Shown: piece by piece, positions 22,675 through 33,986 of the stretch | How the letters are laid out: each line of letters begins with the position of its first letter | How positions within the stretch are numbered: the stretch's first letter is position 1 | The notes under the pieces: generated by a model | What the model was told of the DNA's origin: nothing | The model's input: only the letters and a program-made list of their open reading frames with translations | The model's database searches: none | Assembly (NCBI GenBank): GCA_019671005.1 | Contig: JAGYYJ010000566.1 | Location: 1 to 64,000 of the forward strand | Length of the DNA: 64,000 nucleotides | Origin: Hibiscus mutabilis | Lineage: Eukaryota; Streptophyta; Magnoliopsida; Malvales; Malvaceae | Direction of reading: 5' to 3' | Position numbers and translations under genes: made by a program

Positions 22675-22681
22675 TATAAAT
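22675..22681 (+). promoter_or_regulatory. Candidate TATA box of HMG-CoA synthase
   Basis: TATAAAT about 150 bp upstream of the start codon, which would give a 5' UTR near 120 nt. The assignment is by position and motif only. Confidence 0.5.
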
Positions 22682-22823
22682 ATTGGACAAAATACGCCCA
22701 TCTGATTCCACCAACGCATTCTCTCAGCCGAGTTTAAGGGAAACAAAAGAGGAATATTTGTACTTAATCCAAGAAGTTTTCTTTTAGTTGTTGTTAATCC
22801 GTCTTTATTCGTGTGGGATAGAA

Positions 22824-25800
22824 ATGGCAAAGAATGTGGGGATTCTCGCTATGGAAATCTACTTCCCTCCTACCTTTGTTCAACAGGTGACACTTTCTCT
22901 TCCTTTTCGTTTCTTTTTTATTTCGTTGATATTTTTGGGATTTGTTTCTGGGTTTTGGTTTCTTAGTTGAGACAAGTGATAAAATGGGTAAAAAATGGAG
23001 TCTTTGGTTATTTTGCTTGCAATTTTCTCTCTTTTTTAAATGATTTTTAAATTTCTATTTGTAAAGTTTATGTCGGTGTTTCTTATGTGATAATTCTATG
23101 GGGTTTGGTTACTTTAACTTTATGAGTTGTGATTTTTAAATTTTCTTGGATTTCACTTTACTTTCTTTATCTGGCAAAATTTATGTCTGCATGATCATCC
23201 GGAGTCTAAGTACTCGTCTTTATTAGTGTTTTCTTGCTACTTATTTTGTTTTTCCATTAATAACAGATGAATCATGGCCCTTTTGTTTGATATGTTTATT
23301 CATATCGCCTTATTTATTAAAATTTTGAAAAATAGTATTGTTTCTTTTCTCTTCTCCTCTTGGAAACCTTTATTTCAGAATTAATAATCTAATAACAAGA
23401 ACAATCTCTTTGTTGTTGTTGTTGCCGTTGCTTTTAAGAAAACGCTGATCATGTTCAGTATTAAGTGCTTGTTTCTCTATAATAAATTAATGTAATATCT
23501 GGATTTATGAATCTTGTGAATTACATTATCACCGCTTGTTTAATTATTCCTTCCCTTTCCTATAAAAACAGGAAGCATTGGAGGCTCATGATGGTGCAAG
23601 CAAAGGAAAATACACCATTGGACTTGGACAAGATTGCTTGGCCTTCTGTACTGAGGTGGAAGATGTTATCTCAATGAGGTTAGCAATCCTACAATTTATA
23701 TCCACTCTTCTCAAACTGTTTTATAACATGTTGTGTATGGCTGAAATGAATATTTGTTTGTTTTTCTAACTCGGCCCTCGGGACCTTTGATTTGCAGTTT
23801 GACTGTTGTTACTTCACTCCTTGAGAAGTATCACATTGACCCTAAACAGATTGGCCGTCTTGAAGTTGGCAGCGAGACTGTGATAGACAAGAGCAAGTCC
23901 ATTAAGACCTTCCTGATGCAAATCTTTGAGGTAATCTTCCCAATCATCATGGTCTTCTTTTTTTATATGGTTGCCTCTTTCTACCTCTTAGATAGATAAA
24001 AAAACTAACCAGGCCGATGACAATAAGGTATGCACTGGTCGAATCGTGCTTTATGTCGACAATTTTACTCATAGATCGCGTCCTCTCTAAGTGGATGGAG
24101 CTAGGGACAACATCAGTGAAAATTCAATGTAACTTAATATCAAATAACTAGAAAAATCTCGTCCTGTCAATTATTTCTTAGGACAACTCTGTTGCAGTTT
24201 ATGATCAAATGCTTGTTCTTCACTTAATGCTCTTTTCTCATGTTAAACAAACAGAAATGTGGAAACACTGATATTGAAGGGGTTGATTCAACTAATGCAT
24301 GCTATGGAGGGACTGCAGCTCTGTTCAACTGTGTCAATTGGGTGGAAAGTAGTTCATGGGATGGACGATATGGCATTGTTGTTTGTACCGACAGTGCGGT
24401 ATGCTCATTTCTTGTATTATTACTTATACACTCAAACTTTCCCTTTTGTTTTTAGTTTTGGAGTAAAAGAGCTGGTAATTTCATGTTTCTTTGTTCGCAT
24501 TGTCATTGCACACTTCAAGAAGCTAAGCGCGTTATTTTTCTCTCGAGTTTGTACATTTATATGGGCAAAATATCTAGCTTTCGAGTCTTTTGATTACGCA
24601 ACTAAAAACAATCATGGAGACATATTCAATGGTCATACAATCTCAAGTTTTGTTTGGTTTTCTTACTGAGGGCTTTGTTTTTCAGGTCTATGCTGAAGGA
24701 CCTGCCCGACCTACTGGAGGAGCAGCTGCAATTGCTATGCTAATAGGGCCTGATGCTCCTATTTCTTTTGAAAGCAAACTTAGGGGGAGTCACATGTCCC
24801 ATGTCTACGACTTTTACAAGCCCAACCTTGCTAGTGAATATCCGGTAATGCAACCGATTGCCTCTCGAGTGTTGCTACTTTTATGGCAAATAATTGTTTA
24901 AGTCAATGCTGTCATCAGTTTTAATTATAAAGACATTTAAATATGTTTATAGGAATCATTTAGTTGGCATACTAATCACCTATAATGGTATTTTTGTTCA
25001 GTATGAGTTCCAGTTTAGGTGATGGTCCTAATCTATTGACATGCATGTGTAGGTCGTTGATGGAAAACTCTCTCAAACGTGCTATCTCTTTGCCCTTGAT
25101 ACTTGCTATAAATATTTCTGTCACAAGTAAGTCGCTATAGAAGTATTTTATTTTTCTTTACAAATGTGAAATTTAGACTAGTTATCATGTGCTAATGCCT
25201 CTATATTTGGCTGGCAGATATGAGAAACTAGAGGGCAAACAGTTTTCGCTTTCTGATGCTGATTACTTTGTATTCCATTCTCCATATAACAAGGTAGCTA
25301 ATTTTAGCATTTATTGATGAATTTATAAAAATCTTCTGAATAATGATGGGAAATTTTGGAATTTATCTGAAAATTTTCCATTTATATCCATGCAGCTTGT
25401 GCAGAAAAGCTTTGCTCGTTTGTTGTTCAATGACTTCATGAGGAATGCCAGGTTTCTCTTTTTCTTTGATGCTCCGAGATTTCATGGATCGATTCTTCTC
25501 TGTTTGCTTATTTACTTTGGTTTACATAACTTGGCAGTTCTATTGATGACATTGCTAAAGAAAAGTTGGGTCCCTTTTCAAGTTTGACTGGAGATGAAAG
25601 CTACCAAAGCAGGGATCTTGAGAAGGTCTATTTTGAACTTTATGTTTTTTGCGGGTACTTGTGGTTACTAGGGTTTGATTCTAGTTAATGGTCACTGGCA
25701 CTAAAAAAGTTCAATACTTTACCAGCACCACATACAACTTTTTTGAATATCGAAGTGACTAAGACTGCATTGAGTGATTCGTAATGACAACTGGCATTTA

Positions 25801-26768
25801 GATTCTTAAGTAGGTTGCTTCATCAAAATTATGCACATCCAAAAGCAGTTGCAAGATTTGAAATCACAGAACTTATTGAGGGATAGGCGGTAGAAATTCT
25901 TTGTTTCGTACTACTTGCTGATGCCACTTACTTTCATGCATTTGCAGGCATCCCAACAAGTTTCGAAGCCCCTTTATGATGCCAAGGTGCAACCAACCAC
26001 CTTGATACCCAAGCAAGTTGGCAACATGTACACTGCATCTCTATATGCTGCGTTTGCATCCCTCCTTCACAACAAAAATAGTGGATTGGTAATTGTTTTA
26101 TCGTTTTCCGAATACAAAAATAGGCCATCTCTGCTCTATTTCCACAAACGTGTGATATATTTAATATCACGCAGGCAGGAAAGCGGGTACTATTATTCTC
26201 GTATGGAAGTGGTCTGACTGCCACATTGTTTTCACTGCGGCTCCATGAAGGTCAACATCCATTTAGCCTATCAAACATTGCAACAGTGATGGATGTCGCT
26301 GGGAAATTGAAGTCGAGGCATGAGGTAATTCTTACACTTCCACATACTTCTACTACCTGCACACCTTTGAGCCGTAGGCTTCGTGATGTGATTCACTGAG
26401 ACCAATTGGTAGCACATAACCCCATTTTTAATTCAACGCACATAGGGGAATCTCTTTTCCTTTTTGTTTGAGTACCATAAAACACAAATTGGAAGGAAAA
26501 TTTTCTTCATTCTGTTATTAATTTTTATAGAAAAGATTGTAATAGAGGTGATTCCATGCAGTTTCCCCCTGAAAAGTTTGTTGAGACTATGAAGCTCATG
26601 GAGCATAGGTATGGAGCCAATGACTTTGTGACAAGCAAGGACAATAGCCTTTTGTCTCCGGGAACATACTACCTCACTGAAGTGGATTCCAAGTACCGGA
26701 GATTCTATGCAAAGAAGGATGGGAAATGTACTGCTTCTGAGAATGGTTCTGTTGTCAATGGTCACTGA
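22824..26768 (+). CDS. HMGS: Hydroxymethylglutaryl-CoA synthase, 12 exons
   Basis: Condenses acetyl-CoA with acetoacetyl-CoA to HMG-CoA in the cytosolic mevalonate pathway. Exons: 22824-22886, 23572-23678, 23798-23930, 24255-24398, 24686-24844, 25053-25126, 25218-25293, 25396-25451, 25538-25625, 25948-26088, 26175-26324, 26562-26768. All have GT-AG borders and join in frame to 465 residues, normal for plants. Start MAKNVGILAMEIYFPP, end NGSVVNGH. The residues established for the Brassica juncea enzyme fall at identical numbers: Glu79 (GRLEVGSE), Cys117 (NACYGG, acyl-enzyme nucleophile), His188 (MSHVYDFY), His247 (FHSPYNK) and Ser359 (YGSG). There is no transit peptide, consistent with the cytosol. 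No defect is seen, so this is the best-supported functional gene here. Intron 1 (685 bp) is the largest. Confidence 0.96.
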
Positions 26769-27323
26769 GTAACAGATTTATGATACCGAGTGCTCGGAAC
26801 GAGGCTCGTCTTAGATTTGTTCGTTAAAAGGACATAGTTCATATGGCAGCAGATCTCTCTTTCAACCCTATTTTCGTTTTTCTCATAATCTTTCCAAGTT
26901 CTTTGTAGAGCCACTTGTGTTAAAAACAAACAAAGCTGTCGGCTTATATGTTGGTGTTATATTCATCTATAATACATGTATTTCTGCAACATTGGTGCCA
27001 ATTTGGAACTAGTAATAATAGTACGTACACCACCATAGGTACGTGGCATCATCACTTTTGTTAATCCACAAAAACAACCTTTTCAGACATTTACACCACT
27101 CGCATTTCTATTGGTTGACAGTAGTGACCTCAAAGACCAAGGGGGCCCCATGCAATCACCACCGTTGGATTATCAATCATTTACATTTTCCATTCGCTCT
27201 AAATTCTAATCCATCATTTATAAATTGCAATCCGCTGGGCTCCGACCCCAAGCTTCTCCAACCATCAAAATCTCTACTGCTAACAAGAACGGTAAGGATT
27301 GTGAAAACTCAGCGTAAGAGGTT
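26769..27323. other. Spacer between HMGS and TCP gene
   Basis: Contains the HMGS 3' UTR (to roughly 27000) and the TCP promoter/5' UTR. No clear TATA box. A GGGGGCCCCA near 27141-27150 is a GC-rich palindrome. Confidence 0.4.
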
Positions 27324-28343
27324 ATGCCATTGAAAACTCGTGCGCTGCCTTCTGGGGTGGTCCCAGTCACCATGCAGGTTCAGCGGATGCCAATGCAAAT
27401 CCCTGTCTCAACACCTGTTACAGCTGCTAAACGCTCCTACAACAAGGACCGCCACACAGAAGTCGAAGGCCGCGGTCGAAGAATTCGAATACCCGCCGCT
27501 TGCTCCGCCAGGATCTTCCAGCTGACTCGTGAACTCGGCCATAAGTCTGATGGGGAAACCGTCAGGTGGCTCCTCGAACATGCTGAGCATGCTATTATTG
27601 AAGCTACAGGTACCGGCACCGTGCCTGCTATCGCTGTATCAGTCGGTGGTACCCTCAAGATTCCCACAACATCAGCCACAAACACCCTCAATAATTACAA
27701 TAGTGATAGCCAAATAGATGACAGTATTACAAAGAAAAGAAAGCGGCCGGCGAACAGCGAATTCTGCGATATAAATGATGGAATTCCAGTCGCAGTTTCA
27801 CAACAAAAGCAGCAGCAGAAGCAGTTAGTCACGCGGTATTCAGGGCTAGCACCGGTCGCCCCGCAAGCTCTGGTACCGGTGTGGACGGTCGGAAATACTG
27901 GAATGATGGTACCAGCAAATGCGTTTGGGATGATCCCACAGTTTACAGGTACGGCGTCCGGTAATGGGGCAACTAATCAGCAGCCGTCGCCGCAGTTATG
28001 GGCTTTCTCGCCATCTTTAACACCGGTTTTTAACATGGCCGCAAGGCCCCCATCTTCATTCATTTCGACAAGTCAAGTTCAAGCTGCTGTTAGCGACGGT
28101 GTATCAACTTCGGCCGTGAATACAAGCAGTAGTACACCAGTAGGGGCGGCGGTGGCAAAGAAGTCAACGATTGCGCCAAGCGTGAATTCCGGTGGTAATG
28201 GTGGCGGTAGCACTGGGGTTAAAGCTCAGATGCTTAGGGATTTTTCATTGGAGATATACGATAAACAAGGGATGCAGTTTATGGGTCGGTCATGGAATCA
28301 TCATCAGCAGCAGCAGCAGATGCAAGCCGCTTCTAAGCAATAA
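27324..28343 (+). CDS. Class I TCP transcription factor (TCP9/TCP19-like)
   Basis: An intronless 339-residue protein and nuclear DNA-binding regulator of growth genes. The TCP domain spans about residues 41-98: KDRHTEVEGRGRRIRIP (basic region), then helix I with FQLTRELGHKSDGETVRWLL and ATGTGTVPAIAVSVGGTLKI. The spacing in the basic region and the GTGTVPA tail are class I (PCF). Class I proteins bind GGNCCCAC-type sites as dimers (family knowledge). The C-terminal half is low in complexity, with Gln runs (QQKQQQKQ, HHQQQQQ) typical of activation regions. Oddity: Glu46 stands where most members have Lys (RHTKV), in the DNA-contacting basic region. ATG 27324 is the first in frame; Met17 is an alternative start. 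Assignment to TCP9 versus TCP19 is inference. Confidence 0.92.
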   Translation: MPLKTRALPSGVVPVTMQVQRMPMQIPVSTPVTAAKRSYNKDRHTEVEGRGRRIRIPAACSARIFQLTRELGHKSDGETVRWLLEHAEHAIIEATGTGTVPAIAVSVGGTLKIPTTSATNTLNNYNSDSQIDDSITKKRKRPANSEFCDINDGIPVAVSQQKQQQKQLVTRYSGLAPVAPQALVPVWTVGNTGMMVPANAFGMIPQFTGTASGNGATNQQPSPQLWAFSPSLTPVFNMAARPPSSFISTSQVQAAVSDGVSTSAVNTSSSTPVGAAVAKKSTIAPSVNSGGNGGGSTGVKAQMLRDFSLEIYDKQGMQFMGRSWNHHQQQQQMQAASKQ

Positions 28344-29099
28344 ATTTCAGAGAGTTTAGTTTTCAGATTCTGAAACTTTATATTCCAATTAAACAATAAC
28401 AATAAAGTGAACAAAAAAGAATCTGTAATCTGCGTTTCTCGAAGTGCTAATCAGTGTTTCTGTGAGAAATTGTTCATCTTGCAAGTTGCAAAATGCAGGT
28501 TCTTGATCATCAACATCATATCCTTGCTTTTATTGCAAAATTTGATCTCTGTAATTTGTCCTAAACGGATAAGGTTTTACTTAATTCAAAGGTATAACAT
28601 AACCGTATCAAAGCTTCAAATTTTGGGATTTCAATAGAAAACAAAGCAATGACAAATTTAGAAAGATGCATAAAAATTGTTATAGGAAGAAAGATTGAAA
28701 CTTCAAGCTGTCACCTATTGTATTACACGTGTAAGTCCGGGTCGTAGGTGGAGTTGGTCTGGACACTGGTACATGTGGTGGGTCCACGCTCCATATCACA
28801 AAACTATGCATGCCACGCTCCTTAACAGTTAACCATCCTTTTGTTTGAACAGCCTTTCCTCCATTGTATGCACGCGCTAAAAAGGGAAATGGAGGGCTTG
28901 GAAACATAAGCCGTGGAAGCAGGGGGTAGGTCTACTACGTGTTAGCCCTGGATTTGGTGCGCAGGCACCGTGAACCATGGGCCGTTCCTTTTTCTATTTT
29001 TTTTTCACTTCACATATTTGTCGGGTCCAAATTGCACTCCAAAATTTCATTCACTCATCTATAATAGGTTGGTCTACCGTGAAGAAATGTTATTTTTAA
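28344..29099. other. 3' flank of TCP gene with GC-richer island
   Basis: 3' UTR, then about 270 bp of higher GC (28720-28990) containing GTGGGTCCAC at 28778-28787, which includes a class I TCP-type GTGGGTCC word. No domain is visible in the open frames there. Confidence 0.4.
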
Positions 29100-29407
29100 G
29101 GCTTAATATTAAGGTAAGTTTTAAATTATTTTGTTTTTTACTTTTAAGTATATAGATTTATTTTTTAGGTGCTCAAACTATTATATATATTTTTTTGAGG
29201 TGATAAAAAAAAATTTTGTTCATTTTAAGTGCTCAAACTATCATTTTTTTTAAGGTCAAATTAAGACACTTACTTTAATAAAAAATAATAGTTTGAACGT
29301 TTTTTTGATCAAAAATAATAGTTTGTATACCTAAAAGAGATAAAAAAATAGCTTAGGCACCTTTAAAGAAAAAATAATATAGTTTATACATTTATTTTGA
29401 TATTAAG
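29100..29407. mobile_element. MITE, copy A (GGCTTAATATYA family)
   Basis: Begins GGCTTAATATTAAGG and ends with the complement TTATTTTGATATTAAG. The ends and inner words (GTGCTCAAACTAT, AATAGTTT) match copy B at 33317-33560. TATTTTTA flanks both sides (8 bp readable). Confidence 0.7.
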
Positions 29408-30620
29408 TATTTTTATAAGAAGATCAAAGATTCAAATACCCACATTATAAATAAAACAATTAAATTAAGAATATCATCTCATAATAATTTTCTATTGTGC
29501 TCGATTTAAACTAATTAACTAATAAATTAAATATCAAAAAAACCATTTCACTTCATTCTACTTGGGGCAAGCCTCACCGCTCAGCCTCTTCCCCTTGGCC
29601 ACTTTTAGGGTGGACCCATGCTCTTGATCGTGGACGGTTACCATAGTCCCCAAGTGGTCCACCTCCATAAAAATAAAAGAAACATGATCAGCAACGTGGC
29701 CTATGAATCCTGGCCGTCGACTGCCGGCCTTCTTGGTGGGCCGATGCATGGCAGCATGAAGCATTGTTGACTAGTTTCCATCGCACATTATATAGGACAA
29801 ATACACAAATAATCAGTAGACTAGGCTAAAAAAATATTTTTGATTATTGAACTTTCCGAAGGTATAAAATAGTCATTAGATTTTTTATTTGATTACAAAC
29901 GGTTTTATGATGATAATTTTTCGATAAGTTTAAGAATTATTATATAATAATTTGATAAGTTTAAATAATCATTTTATAATATTTTAAAAAATAATAATTT
30001 CGTAACCAAATCAAAAGTTCAATGATTATTTTATAATTTTTAAAAATTTAATAATTAAAAAATTATTTTAACATAATTTAGTGATTATTTGTGTACTTTA
30101 TCCTATTACATATACTATACTTCATTTGCCAATTGTAAATTATATAAAGCTCGGGTTCATTAAATTATAGACCTCACTATTTTCCTTTCCTTTTTGCATG
30201 AAAAAAATGTAAAGTCCTTTTTGTCTTTTGCCCTCTTAAGAAAAGAAACACTTTTTTGGGGGTGATATTTTATTTTATATAAAAAAGTAGAAAAATGAAT
30301 GGATGATGAATGATTAATTTTTTTCTTATATGATTAGTGTGGATGAGTGAGGATTGGATTTGATGATAAATATATCATACTTCTTTGTATAAAATTTAAT
30401 GCATTAACAATTTATATTACACATATTGAATATTATTCATAAAACTTTAATACTTAATATTATTATTATTTTAAAGTTTGACTTTACTGGTTAGCTAATT
30501 TATAACTCAATTAAAAAATTATTTTATAAAATATTTTATTTTTTATACCTTTATATATTTTTATATCATATTGATGTTTAAAATCATCAACAAGATGAAT
30601 CAGACGATATATATATATAT
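29408..30620. other. Intergenic AT-rich DNA
   Basis: No gene seen. A GC-rich patch at 29565-29765 carries a 68-codon minus-strand frame without recognisable domain. The rest is AT-rich, ending in an (AT)n tract at 30609-30620. Confidence 0.5.
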
Positions 30621-31160
30621 CAAAGGAAGGAAATTCATTACCATAAAAAGTCGCTTATAAAAGCATTGAGACTAAAGCTCGAGGCAAAAACGGCCCAAAG
30701 GCCGAAATAGAAAAGGACAAACAAGGCCCAAGAACCAACCTTAATTTGAGAGGGGATGTACAACCTACACCAGTAGAAAAACAAACGGCTATCACAGACC
30801 GAAAAACTGCCACCAACATTTTCGGTGACATGGCAGGCTAATCCGGGAGGGCTCATTGCTCGGAGATGACTGTTTAAGATTCTCAGTCCGCATCACCGAG
30901 GGACTACCAACATAAACCACAACAACAAACAAATGACGAGGCGACTTGACTCTTAAATGCGGCGAAAGCCACCATCGAGCAACATCAAGCTCTGTAACAG
31001 AGCATTAAGGTTTTTGGAACCTTTAGAAGACATGCCAACAAAGCAGATAAGAAATTTTGGGAGGCGGCCAGAGCCTACAGAGGAGAACCAGGGAAAAGGA
31101 GGCTTGAGAAGCGGCTGGGATCTGCGGCTAAGAACTGAAGGCTAAGGCCGTGTACAATGG
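30621..31160 (-). mobile_element. 3' end fragment of a LINE-like element
   Basis: On the minus strand the last 70 bases read GCTTTTATAAGCGACTTTTT then ATGGTAATGAATTTCCTTCC, the type of tail seen at 3' ends of plant L1 elements, followed by an AT tract. The segment is GC-richer than its flanks and non-coding in all frames. It is probably a 5'-truncated insertion. The assignment is from resemblance only. Confidence 0.45.
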
Positions 31161-31204
31161 AGCCCATAGACATGGTTCTAGAGTTGGGGAATGAAGAAGG
31201 AAAC

Positions 31205-31342
31205 TGTTAAAGGCTCGAACTATCAAACTGAAATAGCCAAGAGGGGGTGAATTGGATTTTTGCTTTGGTGGATTAAAAGCTAAGCAATAAAAAATGGGAC
31301 ACAATGATTTATAGTGGTTCAACTTTCTAACCAAAGTCTACT
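31205..31342 (+). repeat. Fragment of the foldback family seen at 56450-59084
   Basis: GCCAAGAGGGGGTGAATTGG, a GGGACACAATGATTTATAG stretch and GTGGTTCAACTTTCTAACCAA match the outer arm of the element at 56450-59084 (GCCAAGAGAGGGTGAATTAG, GGGACACAAGATTTATAG and GTGGTTCAACCTTCT). It is cut off where TGTAACACCC begins at 31343. Confidence 0.7.
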
Positions 31343-31900
31343 TGTAACACCCTAAACTCGGATGTCACATTTGGGTTACTATAAAATTTCTCAATTCGTT
31401 TTAGCCTAAAAGGTATTCCTCAAAAACATTTAAAGCCAACAGATGAAATGTAGATAAATAATCAAAACGTTATAAAGGAACTCCAATTTAATTTAAAATA
31501 TTTGAACATTCGATTTGATTAATACAAATTAAAAAATAAGGATTACAGACTCTATCACGTAAGGTCCTATACATACACAGCCCATTAAACACAAGTATCG
31601 TACTCTAAAAATCACCACATGCTGGAATCCCGTAGTGATAGTGCTCTTCGATCCCACAATCTGACGATCAACCTATGCCCGAAAATAACGATTCCGAGCG
31701 CTGAGTTTACAAAGCTCAGTGGTACACATCTACTCTACTATACTTCATGCTAATCATAAATATAAGCATGCAAGCTAGTACGAGAAAAAAAGGGAGATAA
31801 ATAAATGCGTGGCGCTATCACTAGTCGCCTAAACACATGTTCTCATCATAACAATCATCATACATGGCACATGTCGACAGAATATCGCATGATAAAATAT
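31343..31900 (+). mobile_element. TGTAACACCC-start repeat, extent uncertain
   Basis: An abrupt junction with the foldback fragment at TGTAACACCCTAAACTCGG, the same opening as the repeat at 9581 (TGTAATACCCC). The interior is non-coding. The right end is not defined. Confidence 0.4.
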
Positions 31901-33300
31901 TGAGGATTCAGTGTAAATATGCAAGTAAATCTACCAAGGATACGTCTTTTTACGTGCAAGTATACACGGTCAACAAGTAATATAGTAGTGAGTTGAGTAT
32001 CGTCTCCACAGAGATTGTCCAGGAATTAATTGCCACGATTAATACTTGTGAACTGGGAAATAAAAGTGATGGCAATTGATTGAGGGAATAAGTAAAAATA
32101 AAAGAAATAAATAAATAAAAATGATAAAGAAAACTGAAGTAAAGATCTAGGTAGTTTGGCAAACAACTGGTGTAATGATGATTGGAAGGCTTGGCAAGGA
32201 ATGTTTAGATTGCACGCTAGCGACGATAACGATTAATAACCTCAACCTTGGTTTTATTGCCAAGCAGAATTTTAAGTTAGCATTGCCTCTGTCGATGATA
32301 ATACCCTAAGTTAATCACGATTAACCCCTATATGTCTATAATAACGTTTTTCATAAATTAACCTGATGAAGTTTTAATCTTTACTCCTAAGGGGTAGATT
32401 CACTCTCGAAGTAAGTTTATATACTTGAACATCTTCTGTCGAAGTTTCTCTTCTTAGTACCTGGCAATTAATCGTTATCCCCTAAGTCTGGTAAGATATT
32501 AAGGAATAATAAGCATGCAATGCCAACTGTCGTATGGCAAAGAATTTAAAGAAATATAGCACTAGTAGAATAGACAAATATGCCAAGGCATTCAATTATT
32601 AAAAATTGAAAATACTAAGCGTTCATCGCAAACACCCCTAGCCAATGTAAAAGATTAGTTCATGGCTGGGGAAACCAACAACAAATCATCGTTTTGATTT
32701 ATCATCACATAAATCAGAAATAAATTCAAGAGATAATAAATAAAGAAGGAGTTCTTTTGATGCAGCCCTTCAATGGATCCAAAGCTCTTAACAAATCTGC
32801 CTAGGTTGTTTCTACTATTATCTTCTCTTCGCGGCTCTAGCTTTCCTTTGGCTCATTCTTGAACTCCTTTATATAGGCGTTAGTGAAGCCCTAATTAGGG
32901 TTTTTGATGTCGCACTCTTTGGACGCTGCATTAACGCGTTATAGAAACCAAGGCTGACGTCATCGTCTTTTATTCTTTTGCCAACCAAGCTTAGCATTCT
33001 TCACCTTTCTTTTGCCAACCGAGCTTGGCAATTCTCGTTCAACTTTGCCAGCTGCAACTCAGCATTTCTCTTCTGCTTCTCTGGCTTCCTGCTCTGCCAA
33101 GCTTGTCCTATTCCTAACCTGCCATCAAAACCAGCAAAACAACCCTTCAATCCGGAAAAAGAAACATTCCCTAACTTCTTAATGCAAATGCATGATTTTA
33201 CTAGTTAAATGCACAAATATATACTCAGAGTGCCTTAAAACTCAATAACCTAGGAAATGTAGATCGATGTTTTAAGGGGAATACTTCAATAACATATATA
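31901..33300 (-). other. Probable LTR-like non-coding repeat
   Basis: Non-coding and denser in GC than its flanks. The minus strand has GCCTATATAAAGG (32866-32878), a good TATA box, downstream of a TTTTTGATGTCGC-complement region. The other end contains CACGGTCAACAAGTAATATA and GTCTCCACAGAGATTGTCC. This layout suggests a solo LTR or an unknown element in minus orientation. No matching second copy is in the window. Confidence 0.35.
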
Positions 33301-33316
33301 TTAGTTTTAAAATTAT

Positions 33317-33560
33317 GGCTTAATATCAAAATAAGTGCTCAAACTATGTTTTTTTAGGTTTTTAGACTTTTCCCCCTTTTACGTGCCAAAACTATTATTT
33401 TTTTTCCCTTTTAAGATAATCTAAGGAACCTACTTTGAGAAAAATGATAGTTTACACACTTAAAAAGGAGGCAAAAAAGTTTAAACACATAAAAAGAGCA
33501 AAAATAGTTTAAACAACTAAAAAAACAAGATAATCTATACACTTATTTTGATGTTAAGCC
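33317..33560. mobile_element. MITE, copy B, with 9-bp target duplication
   Basis: GGCTTAATATCAAAATAAGT at the left end and its inverted complement (ACTTATTTTGATGTTAAGCC) at the right. A perfect 9-bp duplication TAAAATTAT lies at 33308-33316 and 33561-33569, which points to the Mutator superfamily. Same family as copy A at 29100. Confidence 0.85.
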
Positions 33561-33699
33561 TAAAATTATTATCGAGACCGTCTTACAAGGTTCGTAACTT
33601 TGTAATGACGTCCTTTACTAACAAAACTTGTACTTTGCCTTTTCTGTTTCTAGTCTTGCCAACTTTTGTTAAAGAAAAGTTCTCAAAAACATTAACAAG

Positions 33700-33772
33700 G
33701 CTCGTCTAGCTCAGTCGGTAGAGCGCAAGGCTCTTAAACTTGTGGTCGTGGGTTCGAGCCCCACGATTGTCG
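33700..33772 (+). tRNA. tRNA-Lys (CTT), degenerate
   Basis: A full 73-nt cloverleaf: D-arm TAGCTCAGTCGGTAGAGC (A box), anticodon loop CTCTTAA with anticodon CTT, and T-arm GTGGGTTCGAGCCCCAC (B box). It is followed by T6 at 33773-33778, a Pol III terminator. Three stem mismatches are visible: C2-T71 and C4-T69 in the acceptor stem, and G31-A39 at the base of the anticodon loop. It is therefore more likely a decaying gene than a fully active one. Its plain promoter boxes could still allow transcription. Confidence 0.85.
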
Positions 33773-33986
33773 TTTTTTCTTTATAATTTTTTATTTGTCC
33801 TTGCAAACACAATCTTGTACGACGTCATTTTATACAGATAAAACGTCTATCAATTTTGTCTTCCCTTTCTTCAGTCCTGCAAACTTTCTTGAAACCGTAA
33901 CCCCAAAGATAAGATCCCTAAAAATCAATCAAATAGATAAACAAATCCAAATAACAAAGAGAAGGAAGTTTAAAACTTGAACGAAG

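Noticed and set aside
22462..22830. 122-codon minus-strand frame over the HMGS promoter
   Set aside because: Antisense shadow; no domain and overlaps the HMGS start.
28680..28907. 75-codon minus-strand frame downstream of the TCP gene
   Set aside because: Shares the GC-rich island but shows no domain or signal.
29558..29764. 68-codon minus-strand frame in a GC-rich patch
   Set aside because: No family resemblance and no splice or promoter context; composition alone is not enough.
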